64,000 bases of DNA, taken from the NCBI GenBank assembly GCA_023391695.1, contig JAEWAK010000012.1, positions 248,001 to 312,000 of the forward strand, in the 5' to 3' direction. The notes below the pieces were generated by a model that was given only the letters and a program-made list of their open reading frames with translations, was not told the DNA's origin and made no database searches. The first letter of the stretch is position 1. The number at the start of each line of letters is the position of its first letter. Both the position numbers and the translations under genes were made by a program. Shown piece by piece: positions 9,733 to 18,207 of this stretch. The DNA is from Bacillota bacterium (lineage in GTDB: Bacteria; Bacillota; Clostridia; Lachnospirales; Lachnospiraceae).

Positions 9733-9918
9733 CCATGCCCGCAAGCTCACATGGCATGCGGCACTTCGTGCCGTCTATGCGCACTCACTGCGTTCGGCGC
9801 CGGTATAATGTCTATCCACATTATGCCATGTCCGCAAGCTTCCATGGCATGCGGCACTTCGTGCCGTCTATGCGCACTCACTACGTTCGGCGCCGGTATA
9901 ATGTCTATCCACATTATA
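9733..9918. repeat. Two tandem copies of a 93-bp palindrome-rich repeat
   Basis: Copy 1 is 9733-9825 and copy 2 is 9826-9918; they differ at only a handful of positions. Each contains the hairpin CGGCAC-TTC-GTGCCG and ends in GGTATAATGT-CTATCC-ACATTAT. The sequence just before copy 1 (GGATATATTATACC) mirrors the end GGTATAATGTCTATCC, so the unit appears bounded by inverted repeats like a miniature mobile element. Local GC content is well above that of the surroundings. Short frames across it are repeat artefacts. Confidence 0.85.
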
Positions 9919-10055
9919 CCGTATATCTCAAAAAAATAGCAAATTATAAGAAGAAATTCGGAATCTTTGCAAATAATGTTAGAATTATTGCATTAACATA
10001 GAGATGTAAAACATTAACCAGTGTGTTACTACACTAGAGTGTGTTTGAAAAATGC

Positions 10056-10177
10056 TTGTGCCGGACTGGATGCTCCACTTTGTGGGAGGCAGGAAACTTG
10101 TTTTGGGTGCGCAGCGGAGCTACGTTCCCAAAATTGTGACGCAGCCTGCCGCAAAGCGGAGCGTTCAGAACGGTGCA
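10056..10177. repeat. Long imperfect palindrome upstream of the GH105 gene
   Basis: The left arm (GATGCTCCACTTTGTGGGAG) pairs with the right arm (reverse complement GAACGCTCCGCTTTGCGGCAG), and inside it TTTTGGG pairs with CCCAAAA. The whole 122 bases would fold into one hairpin. It ends about 50 bases before the GH105 start, so it lies in or next to the leader. Its GC content is higher than nearby DNA. Confidence 0.65.
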
Positions 10178-10226
10178 ATGATTTTGGGGACGCGCTCCAG
10201 ATTTAAGAACAAAAAGGAGCAGAAAA

Positions 10227-11327
10227 ATGATAATCATAAAAGATAAAACACCCCTGAAATGGGGAGAACTTGCCTGTGATACTCTCATGGCAAAATTTGA
10301 CGCAAAAGATTTACCTCCGGCCGGCCGGTTCCATTACCACCAGGGCGTTTTCCTGTCCGGCATGGAAAAGTGCTTTGAGCAGAATAAGAAAGATAAGTAT
10401 TATACTTATATAAAAAACTGGGTGGACAGTATTGTTGATGACAAAGGTACGGTTACCGGATGTGACCCCGGTCAGTTTGATGATATCCAGCCTGGCACCC
10501 TGCTTTTTGGCCTGTATGAAAAAACCGGAGACGAACGTTACAAAACCGCGTTATTTACTTTGGTTCCATTATTCAAAAACTGGAAAACCAATTCGAAAGG
10601 CGGTTTTTGGCACAAGAGTAACCTGCCAAATCAAATGTGGCTGGATTTACTGTATATGTGCGGTCCCATCGCCGTTCGGTTCGGCCATACCTTTCATGAT
10701 CCGGATTATTTTGATTTGATCGCACATCAGGCTATTCTTATGTACCAATATACCAAAGATAATAAAACCGGCCTCCTTTACCATGGCTGGGACGAAACCA
10801 AAAAAGCCGTCTGGGCGGACCCTATAACCGGCCGGTCACCCGAATTCTGGGGACGTTCCATAGGCTGGTTCCCGGTTGCCTTAATGGAAATTTTTGATTA
10901 TTTTCCGGAAAACCATGAGAAGAAACCGAAACTTGTGAATATACTTCAAAGTACGCTTAAATCCCTGATTCCTTTTCAGGATGAAAAAACCGGTTTATGG
11001 TACGAAGTGATCGATAAGGGCGAGGATCCGAAAAACTGGCTGGAAACTTCCTGTACCTGCCTGTTCGTCTATGCTTTGGCAAAAGCGGTAAGAATGGGGT
11101 ATTTACATAAAATTTATTTAAAATATGCCCGGAAAGGTTTTGAAGGTGTGATTAACCGCCTGAAATTTGATGAGAATGGCTGCGTGATCATTGACGGAGT
11201 TTGTATCGGTACGGGAATCGGCGACTATGAACATTATCTGAACCGTCCCACAAGCGCCAATGATTTACACGGAGCCGGCGCCTTTATTTTAATGTGTGCG
11301 GAGATGAACCTGGCATCCGCAATTTAA
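10227..11327 (+). CDS. Unsaturated rhamnogalacturonyl hydrolase, GH105 (YteR/YesR type)
   Basis: 366 residues; AAAAGGAG seven bases before the ATG. The length and sequence match the six-hairpin GH105 fold of Bacillus YteR (373 residues). D140 in QMWLDLLYM aligns with the catalytic Asp143 of YteR, and conserved aromatic and charged segments (HKSNLPNQMW, WGRSIGWFPVALME, LETSCTCLFVYALAKAVRMG) are all present. There is no signal peptide, so it acts in the cytoplasm, removing the unsaturated galacturonyl residue from lyase products brought in by the adjacent importer. It stands alone on the plus strand, with a palindromic repeat in its upstream region. Confidence 0.93.
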   Translation: MIIIKDKTPLKWGELACDTLMAKFDAKDLPPAGRFHYHQGVFLSGMEKCFEQNKKDKYYTYIKNWVDSIVDDKGTVTGCDPGQFDDIQPGTLLFGLYEKTGDERYKTALFTLVPLFKNWKTNSKGGFWHKSNLPNQMWLDLLYMCGPIAVRFGHTFHDPDYFDLIAHQAILMYQYTKDNKTGLLYHGWDETKKAVWADPITGRSPEFWGRSIGWFPVALMEIFDYFPENHEKKPKLVNILQSTLKSLIPFQDEKTGLWYEVIDKGEDPKNWLETSCTCLFVYALAKAVRMGYLHKIYLKYARKGFEGVINRLKFDENGCVIIDGVCIGTGIGDYEHYLNRPTSANDLHGAGAFILMCAEMNLASAI

Positions 11328-11329
11328 CC

Positions 11330-11372
11330 GGTAACCGGTCCGGGCGGCGAAAGTCCGTTTAGACCGGTTGCC
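11330..11372. terminator. Hairpin between GH105 and a minus-strand small ORF
   Basis: GGTAACCGGTC pairs with GACCGGTTGCC (one mismatch) just after the GH105 stop. There is no clear T-run on either side, so it is either a weak terminator or a 3'-end stabiliser. Confidence 0.4.
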
Positions 11373-11375
11373 CTA

Positions 11376-11486
11376 TCATAAATCCGGATCTGTTCTGTGG
11401 ATGAGGGCATTTATATATATTTCTTTAAACTTATCCGCTTTTCCGCCGCCGGCCAGAATGGCGTCAATCCCCAGTTCCGATTTCAT
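11376..11486 (-). CDS. Possible 36-residue small protein after the importer
   Basis: A short frame directly after the permease gene (16 bases from its stop) with a full AAAGGAGG site five bases before the ATG. It begins MKSELGIDAILAGGGKADKF and ends HRTDPDL. I do not recognise it. It may be a genuine small protein cotranscribed with the transporter or the surviving 5' end of a deleted gene. The strong ribosome binding site is the only positive evidence. Confidence 0.4.
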   Translation of the reverse strand: MKSELGIDAILAGGGKADKFKEIYINALIHRTDPDL

Positions 11487-11501
11487 TATGTCCTCCTTTA
11501 C

Positions 11502-12416
11502 TTAACCTTTAACAGCTCCTATGGTAACCCCCTTGACAAAATGCTTCTGGATAAAAGGATAAATCAGCAATACGGGTATCATGCTGACAACGATCAATGC
11601 ATACTTGATAACACCGGCTAATTGTGAAATCTTTTCCTGCAGTTCCGGGTCCTGGACGGTAGATGGGTCAATCTGTCCGGCAATCAGAATTTCTTTCAGG
11701 AAAATTGTAAGCGGAAACAGATTTCTGTCATTCAAGTAAATCATGGCATTGAAATAGGTATTCCAATGTGCTACTCCATAAAACAGCACCAGTACGGCTA
11801 TCACAGCCTTTGACAGGGGGAGCACCACATCCGTAAAATAACGGATATCACTGCAGCCGTCGATTTGTGAGGCTTCTAATAATTCCACCGGAACATTATT
11901 CTGTATAAAGGTTCTTGCCACGATAATATTATATACACTTAAGGCACCGGGAAGTAACAGGGCCCATCTCGTATTGATTATCCCAAGCTTAACGATTAAC
12001 AAATAATTAGTTATAATACCGCCGTTAAAAAACATGGTGAAAGTGAAAAACAGCATGATACCGTTTCTGCCGACCAAGTCACGTCTTGACAAGGCGTAAG
12101 CCGCAATCATGGTTATCACTATATTTATAAAGGTTCCTGCCACCGTATAAAATACGGAATTGAAAAATCCGGTCCAGATACTGGAAGTTTTAAACACCGT
12201 TTCATAACCGTTCAGATTGAATTCCACGGGAAGCAAAAATACCTTCCCGGACTGGACGGCAGCTCCCGAAGAAAAAGAAGCCGACACAACAAAGATACAG
12301 GGGTAAAGTACCAATATAAAAAAAACAGTCAGGATGAACCCGGATATAAAATAAAATATTTTATCATTATAATTTAAATTTCCAAATTTTTTAAATTTAT
12401 TTATTTTTCGCTTCAT
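11502..12416 (-). CDS. Sugar ABC importer permease, LplC/YtcP type
   Basis: 304 residues with six hydrophobic segments (the first at about 21-43). The inner-membrane-loop EAA motif reads ELLEASQIDGCSDIRYF, and the tail PFIQKHFVKGVTIGAVKG is typical of this CUT1 subfamily. It follows the partner permease by 10 bases with a GGGGGGATGGA site. With 12427 and 13469 it should form the importer for rhamnogalacturonan oligosaccharides, by analogy with Bacillus YteP-YtcP-YtcQ. No ATPase gene is nearby; such systems usually share a housekeeping MsmX-type ATPase. Confidence 0.92.
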   Translation of the reverse strand: MKRKINKFKKFGNLNYNDKIFYFISGFILTVFFILVLYPCIFVVSASFSSGAAVQSGKVFLLPVEFNLNGYETVFKTSSIWTGFFNSVFYTVAGTFINIVITMIAAYALSRRDLVGRNGIMLFFTFTMFFNGGIITNYLLIVKLGIINTRWALLLPGALSVYNIIVARTFIQNNVPVELLEASQIDGCSDIRYFTDVVLPLSKAVIAVLVLFYGVAHWNTYFNAMIYLNDRNLFPLTIFLKEILIAGQIDPSTVQDPELQEKISQLAGVIKYALIVVSMIPVLLIYPFIQKHFVKGVTIGAVKG

Positions 12417-12426
12417 TCCATCCCCC

Positions 12427-13377
12427 CTAGAAAATCCCTGAGCCGCTTATTTTTTTGGATAGCCAGTTTACACTTACCAGAAGTGTAAAATTTATGACGG
12501 AATTAAACAAACTTATGGCCGTCGATAGGGAAAAATCCGTGACACCGCTGGCTAAACCTACTTTATAAACATAAGTTGATATAATTTCACTGTAATTCAA
12601 ATTCAGGTCATTCTGCATAAGCAGTACTTTTTCAAATCCGATATTCATCACATTTCCGGCAGCTAATATCAGTAAGATGGTTGCAGTCGGCAGGATTCCC
12701 GGAAAATCCACGTACCGGATTCTTTGAAACCGGCTCGCTCCATCAATCATTGCCGCTTCATGCAGGGAAGGATCAATGCTGGCCAGGGCAGCGATATATA
12801 TGATCGCATTGTACCCTGTGTTCTGCCATACCCCCGACCAAACATAAATATGCTTAAATAACGGACCGCTGGCCAGGATATTGGGGGCCGCCCCTCCCGT
12901 AATGAGAGAAAAAAGACTTCCGTAAATGCCTGTCCGGTAATTTAACAGCTGTGTAATCAAACCAACCATGATAACCGTAGATATAAAATGAGGTATATAG
13001 GTAATCGTTTGAATTGACTTTGCATACCGTTTCATGGGAAAAGCATTTAAAAGCAATGCGAACAGCAATGGGATCGGAAACGAAACCAGCAGGCTGTAAA
13101 AAGAAATGACTAAAGTATTTTTCAGGACCTGCCAGAATTTATAGGAATGAAAAAACTTATTGAAATTCTCCATTCCCACCCAATTGCTGTCAAGGATCCC
13201 TTTGGTAATGCTATAATCTTTAAAAGCGATCACCAATCCGGTCATTGGTAAATAAGCAAATATAATAATGTAAACCACCGGAATTATCAACAGGAGATAG
13301 ATCTGCCATCTGGCAAGGATCCTCTTTTTTATATCCGTCTTATAGACAGCCGTTTTCTGCCCTGATTTGATTCTCAT
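12427..13377 (-). CDS. Sugar ABC importer permease, LplB/YteP type
   Basis: 316 residues, GGAGGTAAAG right before the ATG. Six transmembrane segments, the opening LPMTGLVIAFKDYS motif of the LplB subfamily, and an EAA loop SLHEAAMIDGASRFQRI. It pairs with the next gene to form the membrane channel of a CUT1 importer. It is separated from the upstream binding-protein gene by 91 bases that carry a strong hairpin, a common way of giving the binding protein a higher transcript level. Confidence 0.92.
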   Translation of the reverse strand: MRIKSGQKTAVYKTDIKKRILARWQIYLLLIIPVVYIIIFAYLPMTGLVIAFKDYSITKGILDSNWVGMENFNKFFHSYKFWQVLKNTLVISFYSLLVSFPIPLLFALLLNAFPMKRYAKSIQTITYIPHFISTVIMVGLITQLLNYRTGIYGSLFSLITGGAAPNILASGPLFKHIYVWSGVWQNTGYNAIIYIAALASIDPSLHEAAMIDGASRFQRIRYVDFPGILPTATILLILAAGNVMNIGFEKVLLMQNDLNLNYSEIISTYVYKVGLASGVTDFSLSTAISLFNSVINFTLLVSVNWLSKKISGSGIF

Positions 13378-13395
13378 CTTTACCTCCGTTTCTAA

Positions 13396-13457
13396 GGCTG
13401 CTGCAAAATCTTAAGTATCCTAAAGTTTCTGTACTTTATAAATTCGGCAGCAGCCCC
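13396..13457 (-). terminator. Intercistronic hairpin between binding protein and permease genes
   Basis: GGCTGCTGC pairs with GCAGCAGCC around an AT-rich interior. With no strong U-tract it looks more like a processing or stability stem, or a leaky terminator, than a full stop for the operon. Confidence 0.55.
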
Positions 13458-13468
13458 AAAATACTCTG

Positions 13469-15193
13469 TTATTCCCTTTCAAATGCTGCCTGAGCATTTT
13501 CCACCCAAACAGACAAACCCATGTTTTCCAGGTCTTTTAAATAATTATCCCAGTCACTCAATGGCCTTGCCCCTGTAATAAACTGGGCCATGCTCTGGCT
13601 TACATAGGATGAAATATTAACGATTGCCTCGGCCTGTTCTTCCGCCTCTTCACTGGTATAAGTTAAGGAAGGCAGTATATTTTCCGGATGGGCAGGATAG
13701 TTATAGGAATAATTATCCGCATAGAAGGAGGAAGATTTTATATCGGGATTATATTCTAACGCATTGGCCCAGGTATTTCCATCGTCGATACTTGCATATC
13801 TGGGATTGATGTTTCTCCAGAATTTATTGTTATTTTCCCCCCATATATCTTTCAGTTTTACCAGGGTTACCTTGTCATAAAGGCCTGCCTCTATATAGGC
13901 ATTGGAATATTGAGGGTTGGAAATTACCTCTTGATCCGTTGTCCAGTCCACTCCTTCTTCCCCATATCTTGCGGTATTGGAGAAATCGCTGCGGTAGAAC
14001 AGATCCCCAAGTTTTAATGCCAGATCAGGATTTTTACAGCTGGAAGTAATAAACCACATCGGATTCGGATTATATTGCATATACGGCGAATAAGCCTTTC
14101 CGCCAGAGCCCTTAAGAGGTGCCATCATTACATATTCCTGGCCATTCGCATTCTTGTCATAATCATTCCATCTGGATAAGGAGCCTGTACTTAAGGAGCC
14201 GACCAGATTTACCTCCTCATTATTTAAAACGGACATAAACTGGGTTTTATCATCGGTAAATACGGACGCCGGCAATAAACCTTCACTGCATAATTTGTTC
14301 AGGTAAACAAGCCCTTCTTTCCACTCCTCCTGGATAAACGGTGCTATGACCGACTTGCCGTCCTCACCCAAAGTAAGGACTGCCGCTGTTATCTGGGAAG
14401 CCGGATAGTAAATAAATGAGTTCATAAGAGGAATTGTAATATTTTCTCCATAAGTACCTGCCGAAAATCCGTATACAGGGATTTCATCCTTCGCGCCGTT
14501 CCCGTTCGGATCACCCTCTGCAAATGCTTTCAGGACATTATAATACTCCTCCGTTGTCGTTGGCAGGGTAAGCTTTAATTTATCCAGCCAGGCCTGGTTC
14601 ATATACATTCTGTAAGGTGTCAGATTCCAGGTTTCCGGTTCAAAGGTACTTAAACTGTAGATATTGCCGTCTGCGCTTGTTGATGCTTTTATCATCGCCG
14701 CTTTATCCTCTTCTGATTTGATGGCATTAAAATTCGGTGCCTTTTCTGTATCGGTAATTCGGTCATTTAAAGAAATGAAAACCCCCTGGCTGCCGTATTC
14801 CAGAATGGATTCCCTTGTCATGGAACCGTTACAGATTACATCCGGTATATTCTGGTTTGATGCAATCAACAGGGATAGCTGTGTTTTTACTTCCTCCGCA
14901 TCTGCTGACAAAAGATGAAATTCAATGTTGATTCCTAACTCGTCCTCCAATTTTTTAGTCAGATAATTATCCTCATAGTCTGTAATAGAACTATATGTCT
15001 GTAATGCTATGGTCAGTGTTTCTTTCTCTTCTCCTTTCGCATTACCACTTTCCGAGTTGGTACTCTCGGCGGCAGTACCCCCATTGCTTTTGTTGGTTTC
15101 CTGGCTTTCGCTTTTTCCGCAGCCGGTGAAAGATAAAATTACCATCATCACTGCCAGGAAAACAGCCGCTGCATTTGTTTTGTTTCTGCTCAT
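13469..15193 (-). CDS. Extracellular sugar-binding lipoprotein (LplA/YtcQ type)
   Basis: 574 residues from the ATG at 15193, with TGGAGGAG six bases upstream; the annotatable frame upstream to 15208 precedes this site. The signal peptide ends in a lipobox LSFTGC with Cys25 as the lipidated residue, followed by a Ser/Asn/Gly-rich linker. The body is a family 1 solute-binding protein of the long (about 500-570 residue) type used with LplB/LplC permeases, containing DPNGNGAKDEIPVYGFS and a C-terminal WDNYLKDLENMGL segment. It is first in the importer operon and should bind rhamnogalacturonan oligosaccharides, which is inferred from the neighbours. Confidence 0.92.
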   Translation of the reverse strand: MSRNKTNAAAVFLAVMMVILSFTGCGKSESQETNKSNGGTAAESTNSESGNAKGEEKETLTIALQTYSSITDYEDNYLTKKLEDELGINIEFHLLSADAEEVKTQLSLLIASNQNIPDVICNGSMTRESILEYGSQGVFISLNDRITDTEKAPNFNAIKSEEDKAAMIKASTSADGNIYSLSTFEPETWNLTPYRMYMNQAWLDKLKLTLPTTTEEYYNVLKAFAEGDPNGNGAKDEIPVYGFSAGTYGENITIPLMNSFIYYPASQITAAVLTLGEDGKSVIAPFIQEEWKEGLVYLNKLCSEGLLPASVFTDDKTQFMSVLNNEEVNLVGSLSTGSLSRWNDYDKNANGQEYVMMAPLKGSGGKAYSPYMQYNPNPMWFITSSCKNPDLALKLGDLFYRSDFSNTARYGEEGVDWTTDQEVISNPQYSNAYIEAGLYDKVTLVKLKDIWGENNNKFWRNINPRYASIDDGNTWANALEYNPDIKSSSFYADNYSYNYPAHPENILPSLTYTSEEAEEQAEAIVNISSYVSQSMAQFITGARPLSDWDNYLKDLENMGLSVWVENAQAAFERE

Positions 15194-15480
15194 AGTAAAC
15201 TCCTCCATAAGTTTTTATAGGCGACAGGAATATTTTATTTTCCTTCGCACCTAATATCCTAACTATTTATTCCCGGGCTGTATACACTCAGATTACCTGC
15301 CCCCTGCTAAAAGGTTTGATTCGGGTATCTCATTATTTTCAAAGTATCTCATTTTGTAATAAAATCATTATCCCTCCTGTCCTGAATGGATTTTTCATCC
15401 CCTAGTGCCCGATTATCCATGGAATCAGAAAGTATCCCCTTGCGGGATAACCCGCCTCTGACAGGTTGCAGCAGCATAAT
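15194..15480. other. Upstream region of the importer operon
   Basis: The gap between the importer operon and the membrane AraC gene is 427 bases. This part should hold the importer promoter, but I could not assign convincing -35/-10 boxes. The remainder holds a 15-bp tandem repeat and the terminator of the AraC gene. Confidence 0.4.
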
Positions 15481-15525
15481 TCCAATCCGCCGCTGTCCAA
15501 TCCGCTGCTGTGACAATCCACGACG
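15481..15525. repeat. Three 15-bp tandem units
   Basis: Units TCCAATCCGCCGCTG, TCCAATCCGCTGCTG and a more diverged TGACAATCCACGACG follow one another, about 290 bases upstream of the importer operon. Regularly spaced units could be regulator sites, but this is not shown. Confidence 0.6.
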
Positions 15526-15565
15526 GAGTGTTTTTATCTCAATAGGACGAACTTTCTTATGTGAT

Positions 15566-15605
15566 AAAAAGAGCCCATAAGACACACTCTTATGAGCTCT
15601 TTTTA
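15566..15605 (-). terminator. Rho-independent terminator of the membrane AraC gene
   Basis: Perfect stems AAAAAGAGC / GCTCTTTTT and CATAAG / CTTATG with a short loop and U-tracts in either direction, 16 bases after the AraC stop codon. Confidence 0.9.
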
Positions 15606-15620
15606 TAATTATCCCTTTAT

Positions 15621-17873
15621 TTATTCCCTCAATTCCAATTTACTCTTTTTATATACGCTGGGCGTGACCCCGACATACTTTTTAAATACCCTGTAAAAGC
15701 TGTTGACTGCTCCAAATCCCGACTCTTCCGCTATTTTGTCATTACTCCAGTTTGTATCCGTAAGACATCTTTTGGAATACCCGATTCTTAATTCATCCAG
15801 GTATACAGAAAATGTTTTTCCGATGTGTTCTTTTAAAAAAGTTGACAAATATTTTTCCGAGATTCCGACCTCTTTGCTGACAATGTCTGCCGTTAAATCC
15901 ATCCTTTGATAGTTCTGCTCCAGATACCTTATAATTTTATCTCTTAACTCCAGGTTTTTGCTCTTTTTATATTCCTCTATCCTGTCACATATTTCATAAG
16001 CAGATTGCTCTAAAATATTCAGGCACTGAATTAAGGAATGGTTCTGCTGGTACTTCTGGAGTTTTATATTTTCTTTCGGGATAAATGTCAGCTGCTGATA
16101 GGCAGCGTAAGCAACAAAACTTATTGCATGGTATATCTCCGCTTTATGGAACTCATACCGTTCTTTGTGTTTTATGCACTCCTCTCCGGCTTCTTCAAAC
16201 ATTTTGCCGATTTCTTTTTTCCCGCTGCAAAGTATCAATTCATACAGCTTGTTTAAGAAACCAATATGAAAACATCCTGTTTCCGGATCATTTATGTATT
16301 GGTAGAATTCTATAAAACTTGTATTCATGTTCTTATATGCATGGACGGTCTGCCTTGCCTGTGAGTATGCGACATTAATATTACATATTTCATTTTCCCT
16401 CTGGCTGATCCCGACCAGGCATAAGACATGAAACTGTTCTGTAATTTCTTCTTTCATGTTTAAGAAAGTCTTTTTTAATATTTCGTTATTTATTTCTTCG
16501 ACGGCGGGAATTAATAATATTTCCGTATCAGCCATAGAATGGACATGGAGGAAACCTTCAAGGAAATTCCTTTCCAGTATTTCGACTGCGGCAAATAAGG
16601 CTCCCTGGTGCTTCTCCCCTTCCACCTCAGGACGGATTTGGAGATAAGCTACATAATATCCTTTTTGGACAAGTGGAAAACTGTTTATAAATTCATTTTC
16701 TTCTTCTTTTTTATAAAAACCTTTAATAAATATATTTTCAAGCATAATTGCCTGCTTTTGGGCATTGGCCAGCAGCATCCTGGTTTCTAATTCATCCTTT
16801 ACCGAAACCAGCTTTAGAAGTGATTCCCTGACATAGTCAAATTCATTCTTTTTGCCGCCGCTGCCGCTCCCTAACCTTGCCACCTCTTTTATCATATTGC
16901 CGAAAGGGGCATACCAGTGAATGGAACAAACCATGGTTAAAATAAGAGCCACAATTATTCCTACACCTGCATAAATAAGGAGAAGGCGGATAATATCCTT
17001 CATTTGGCCGTTAATTAAAGACATGGGAAATCCTACCGTTACCTTCAGCCCCTTTTTAATATTATCATAGGTTAATAATTTCAGGGTTTCACTGCCTGTC
17101 TTTCTATATTGTTCATCCGTGATTTCATTTAAAACATTAACATCTTTGCCGTAATTGACTATCACATTACCCATGGCATCCGTGATCCGGGTGGCTCCCT
17201 GTTTCATGCATTCCCTGCTCAACAGCGTTTCCACCAACTTTTTCTCATCTATAATGAAGACAATAACTGCTTTATTCGTAGTGACCGCCTCATCTACTTC
17301 TACCGGTTCCACGTATAAAATCGCATTCTTTGAAATGATCTCCTTATTCGTTATATAATACTTTAGCTGTTCCACCGGAATAAAAGGACTTTTCCTTGAC
17401 CTGTCAAATAAAATAGTTTTAAATTCCCCAGATGTCATTCCCTCCACTTCAAAGAATTTTCCGTAATACTGCATAAAATCATCGCTTACCTGTCCTGTTG
17501 AAACAAAAGCATCATTATTATGGAACATGACAAAAAACATGGGTGAAAAATCATAAATACAGTGGATATCAAACATTTGGTTCGCAAGATATTTCAGGTA
17601 CAGAAATTTATCCGTGGATATTTCTCCCTCAATCTGTTTCAGGGAACGCAGATTTTGGTCGTCGCTGATCATAAACGATATCATATTCATTTTCTGGATA
17701 TTATTTTCCAGCGCCGTAATACCGGATTCCAGTTTCGAAACATTTTCAGATATGGTATTATCACGTATGTGTTTATAAGCCATTAATGCGAAAGGAATAC
17801 TCCCCAGGATCACCAGAAAACCTACTAATAAATATCTTAACATATATCGTTTGAATATCTTTGTTTCATTCAT
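15621..17873 (-). CDS. Membrane-bound AraC-family regulator with extracellular sensor
   Basis: 750 residues. The ATG at 17873 has GGAGTATAAAG upstream, so the 7 codons before it are dropped. A first transmembrane helix (about residues 14-35) leads to a 250-residue extracytoplasmic sensor region, a second helix follows (about 295-320, IYAGVGIIVALILTMVC), then a linker of about 320 residues and an AraC DNA-binding domain over the last 100 residues (MDLTADIVSKEVGISEKYLS, GFGAVNSFYRVFKKYVGVTP). This is the YesS/YtdP layout, in which the regulator senses oligosaccharides outside the cell. It sits just upstream of the importer operon on the same strand but has its own terminator, so it probably activates that operon in trans. 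Confidence 0.9.
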   Translation of the reverse strand: MNETKIFKRYMLRYLLVGFLVILGSIPFALMAYKHIRDNTISENVSKLESGITALENNIQKMNMISFMISDDQNLRSLKQIEGEISTDKFLYLKYLANQMFDIHCIYDFSPMFFVMFHNNDAFVSTGQVSDDFMQYYGKFFEVEGMTSGEFKTILFDRSRKSPFIPVEQLKYYITNKEIISKNAILYVEPVEVDEAVTTNKAVIVFIIDEKKLVETLLSRECMKQGATRITDAMGNVIVNYGKDVNVLNEITDEQYRKTGSETLKLLTYDNIKKGLKVTVGFPMSLINGQMKDIIRLLLIYAGVGIIVALILTMVCSIHWYAPFGNMIKEVARLGSGSGGKKNEFDYVRESLLKLVSVKDELETRMLLANAQKQAIMLENIFIKGFYKKEEENEFINSFPLVQKGYYVAYLQIRPEVEGEKHQGALFAAVEILERNFLEGFLHVHSMADTEILLIPAVEEINNEILKKTFLNMKEEITEQFHVLCLVGISQRENEICNINVAYSQARQTVHAYKNMNTSFIEFYQYINDPETGCFHIGFLNKLYELILCSGKKEIGKMFEEAGEECIKHKERYEFHKAEIYHAISFVAYAAYQQLTFIPKENIKLQKYQQNHSLIQCLNILEQSAYEICDRIEEYKKSKNLELRDKIIRYLEQNYQRMDLTADIVSKEVGISEKYLSTFLKEHIGKTFSVYLDELRIGYSKRCLTDTNWSNDKIAEESGFGAVNSFYRVFKKYVGVTPSVYKKSKLELRE

Positions 17874-18140
17874 CTTTATACTCCAAGCCTTCAATCATTA
17901 GTAATTTTAAATAAATATTATATATACAATTATATATTATTATAACATTTGCCCAATGTTATGTCAATTTGGGATAGATAATTAATCAGTACTAACACAT
18001 GAAAGGAAATCATTAACAGGCAGCAGCTTCCGGATGTTGTTGGGTGATTTTGCATTGGAAAGGTTCCTTATGACGTTTGTCCTGAATAATTAGTCAAAAC
18101 GGATATTTACATTCTGTATTTTGGATTTCAGGGTATAAAA
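17874..18140. other. Intergenic region with a repeat fragment
   Basis: AT-rich leader of the membrane AraC gene, then bases 18010-18075 with blocks seen in other intergenic repeats (CTTCCGGATGTTGTTGG, GATTTTGCA). No coding potential seen. Confidence 0.4.
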
Positions 18141-18189
18141 AAGGAACCGTTTCTCCACTAATCATCAATTAGTTTTGAAACAGTTCCTT
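18141..18189 (-). terminator. Terminator of the CE4 deacetylase gene
   Basis: AAGGAACCGTTTC pairs with GAAACAGTTCCTT around an inner stem ACTAAT/ATTAGT, followed by a U-run on the minus strand. It lies 19 bases after the gene end. Confidence 0.88.
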
Positions 18190-18207
18190 GATAGAATACA
18201 CTTATTT

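Noticed and set aside
9700..10001. Two overlapping short frames with internally repeated protein sequence
   Set aside because: The protein repetition only mirrors the 93-bp DNA repeat; the frames have no ribosome site.
11502..15193. A missing ATPase as a sign that the sugar importers are broken
   Set aside because: CUT1 importers of the LplABC type normally borrow a shared MsmX-like ATPase encoded elsewhere.
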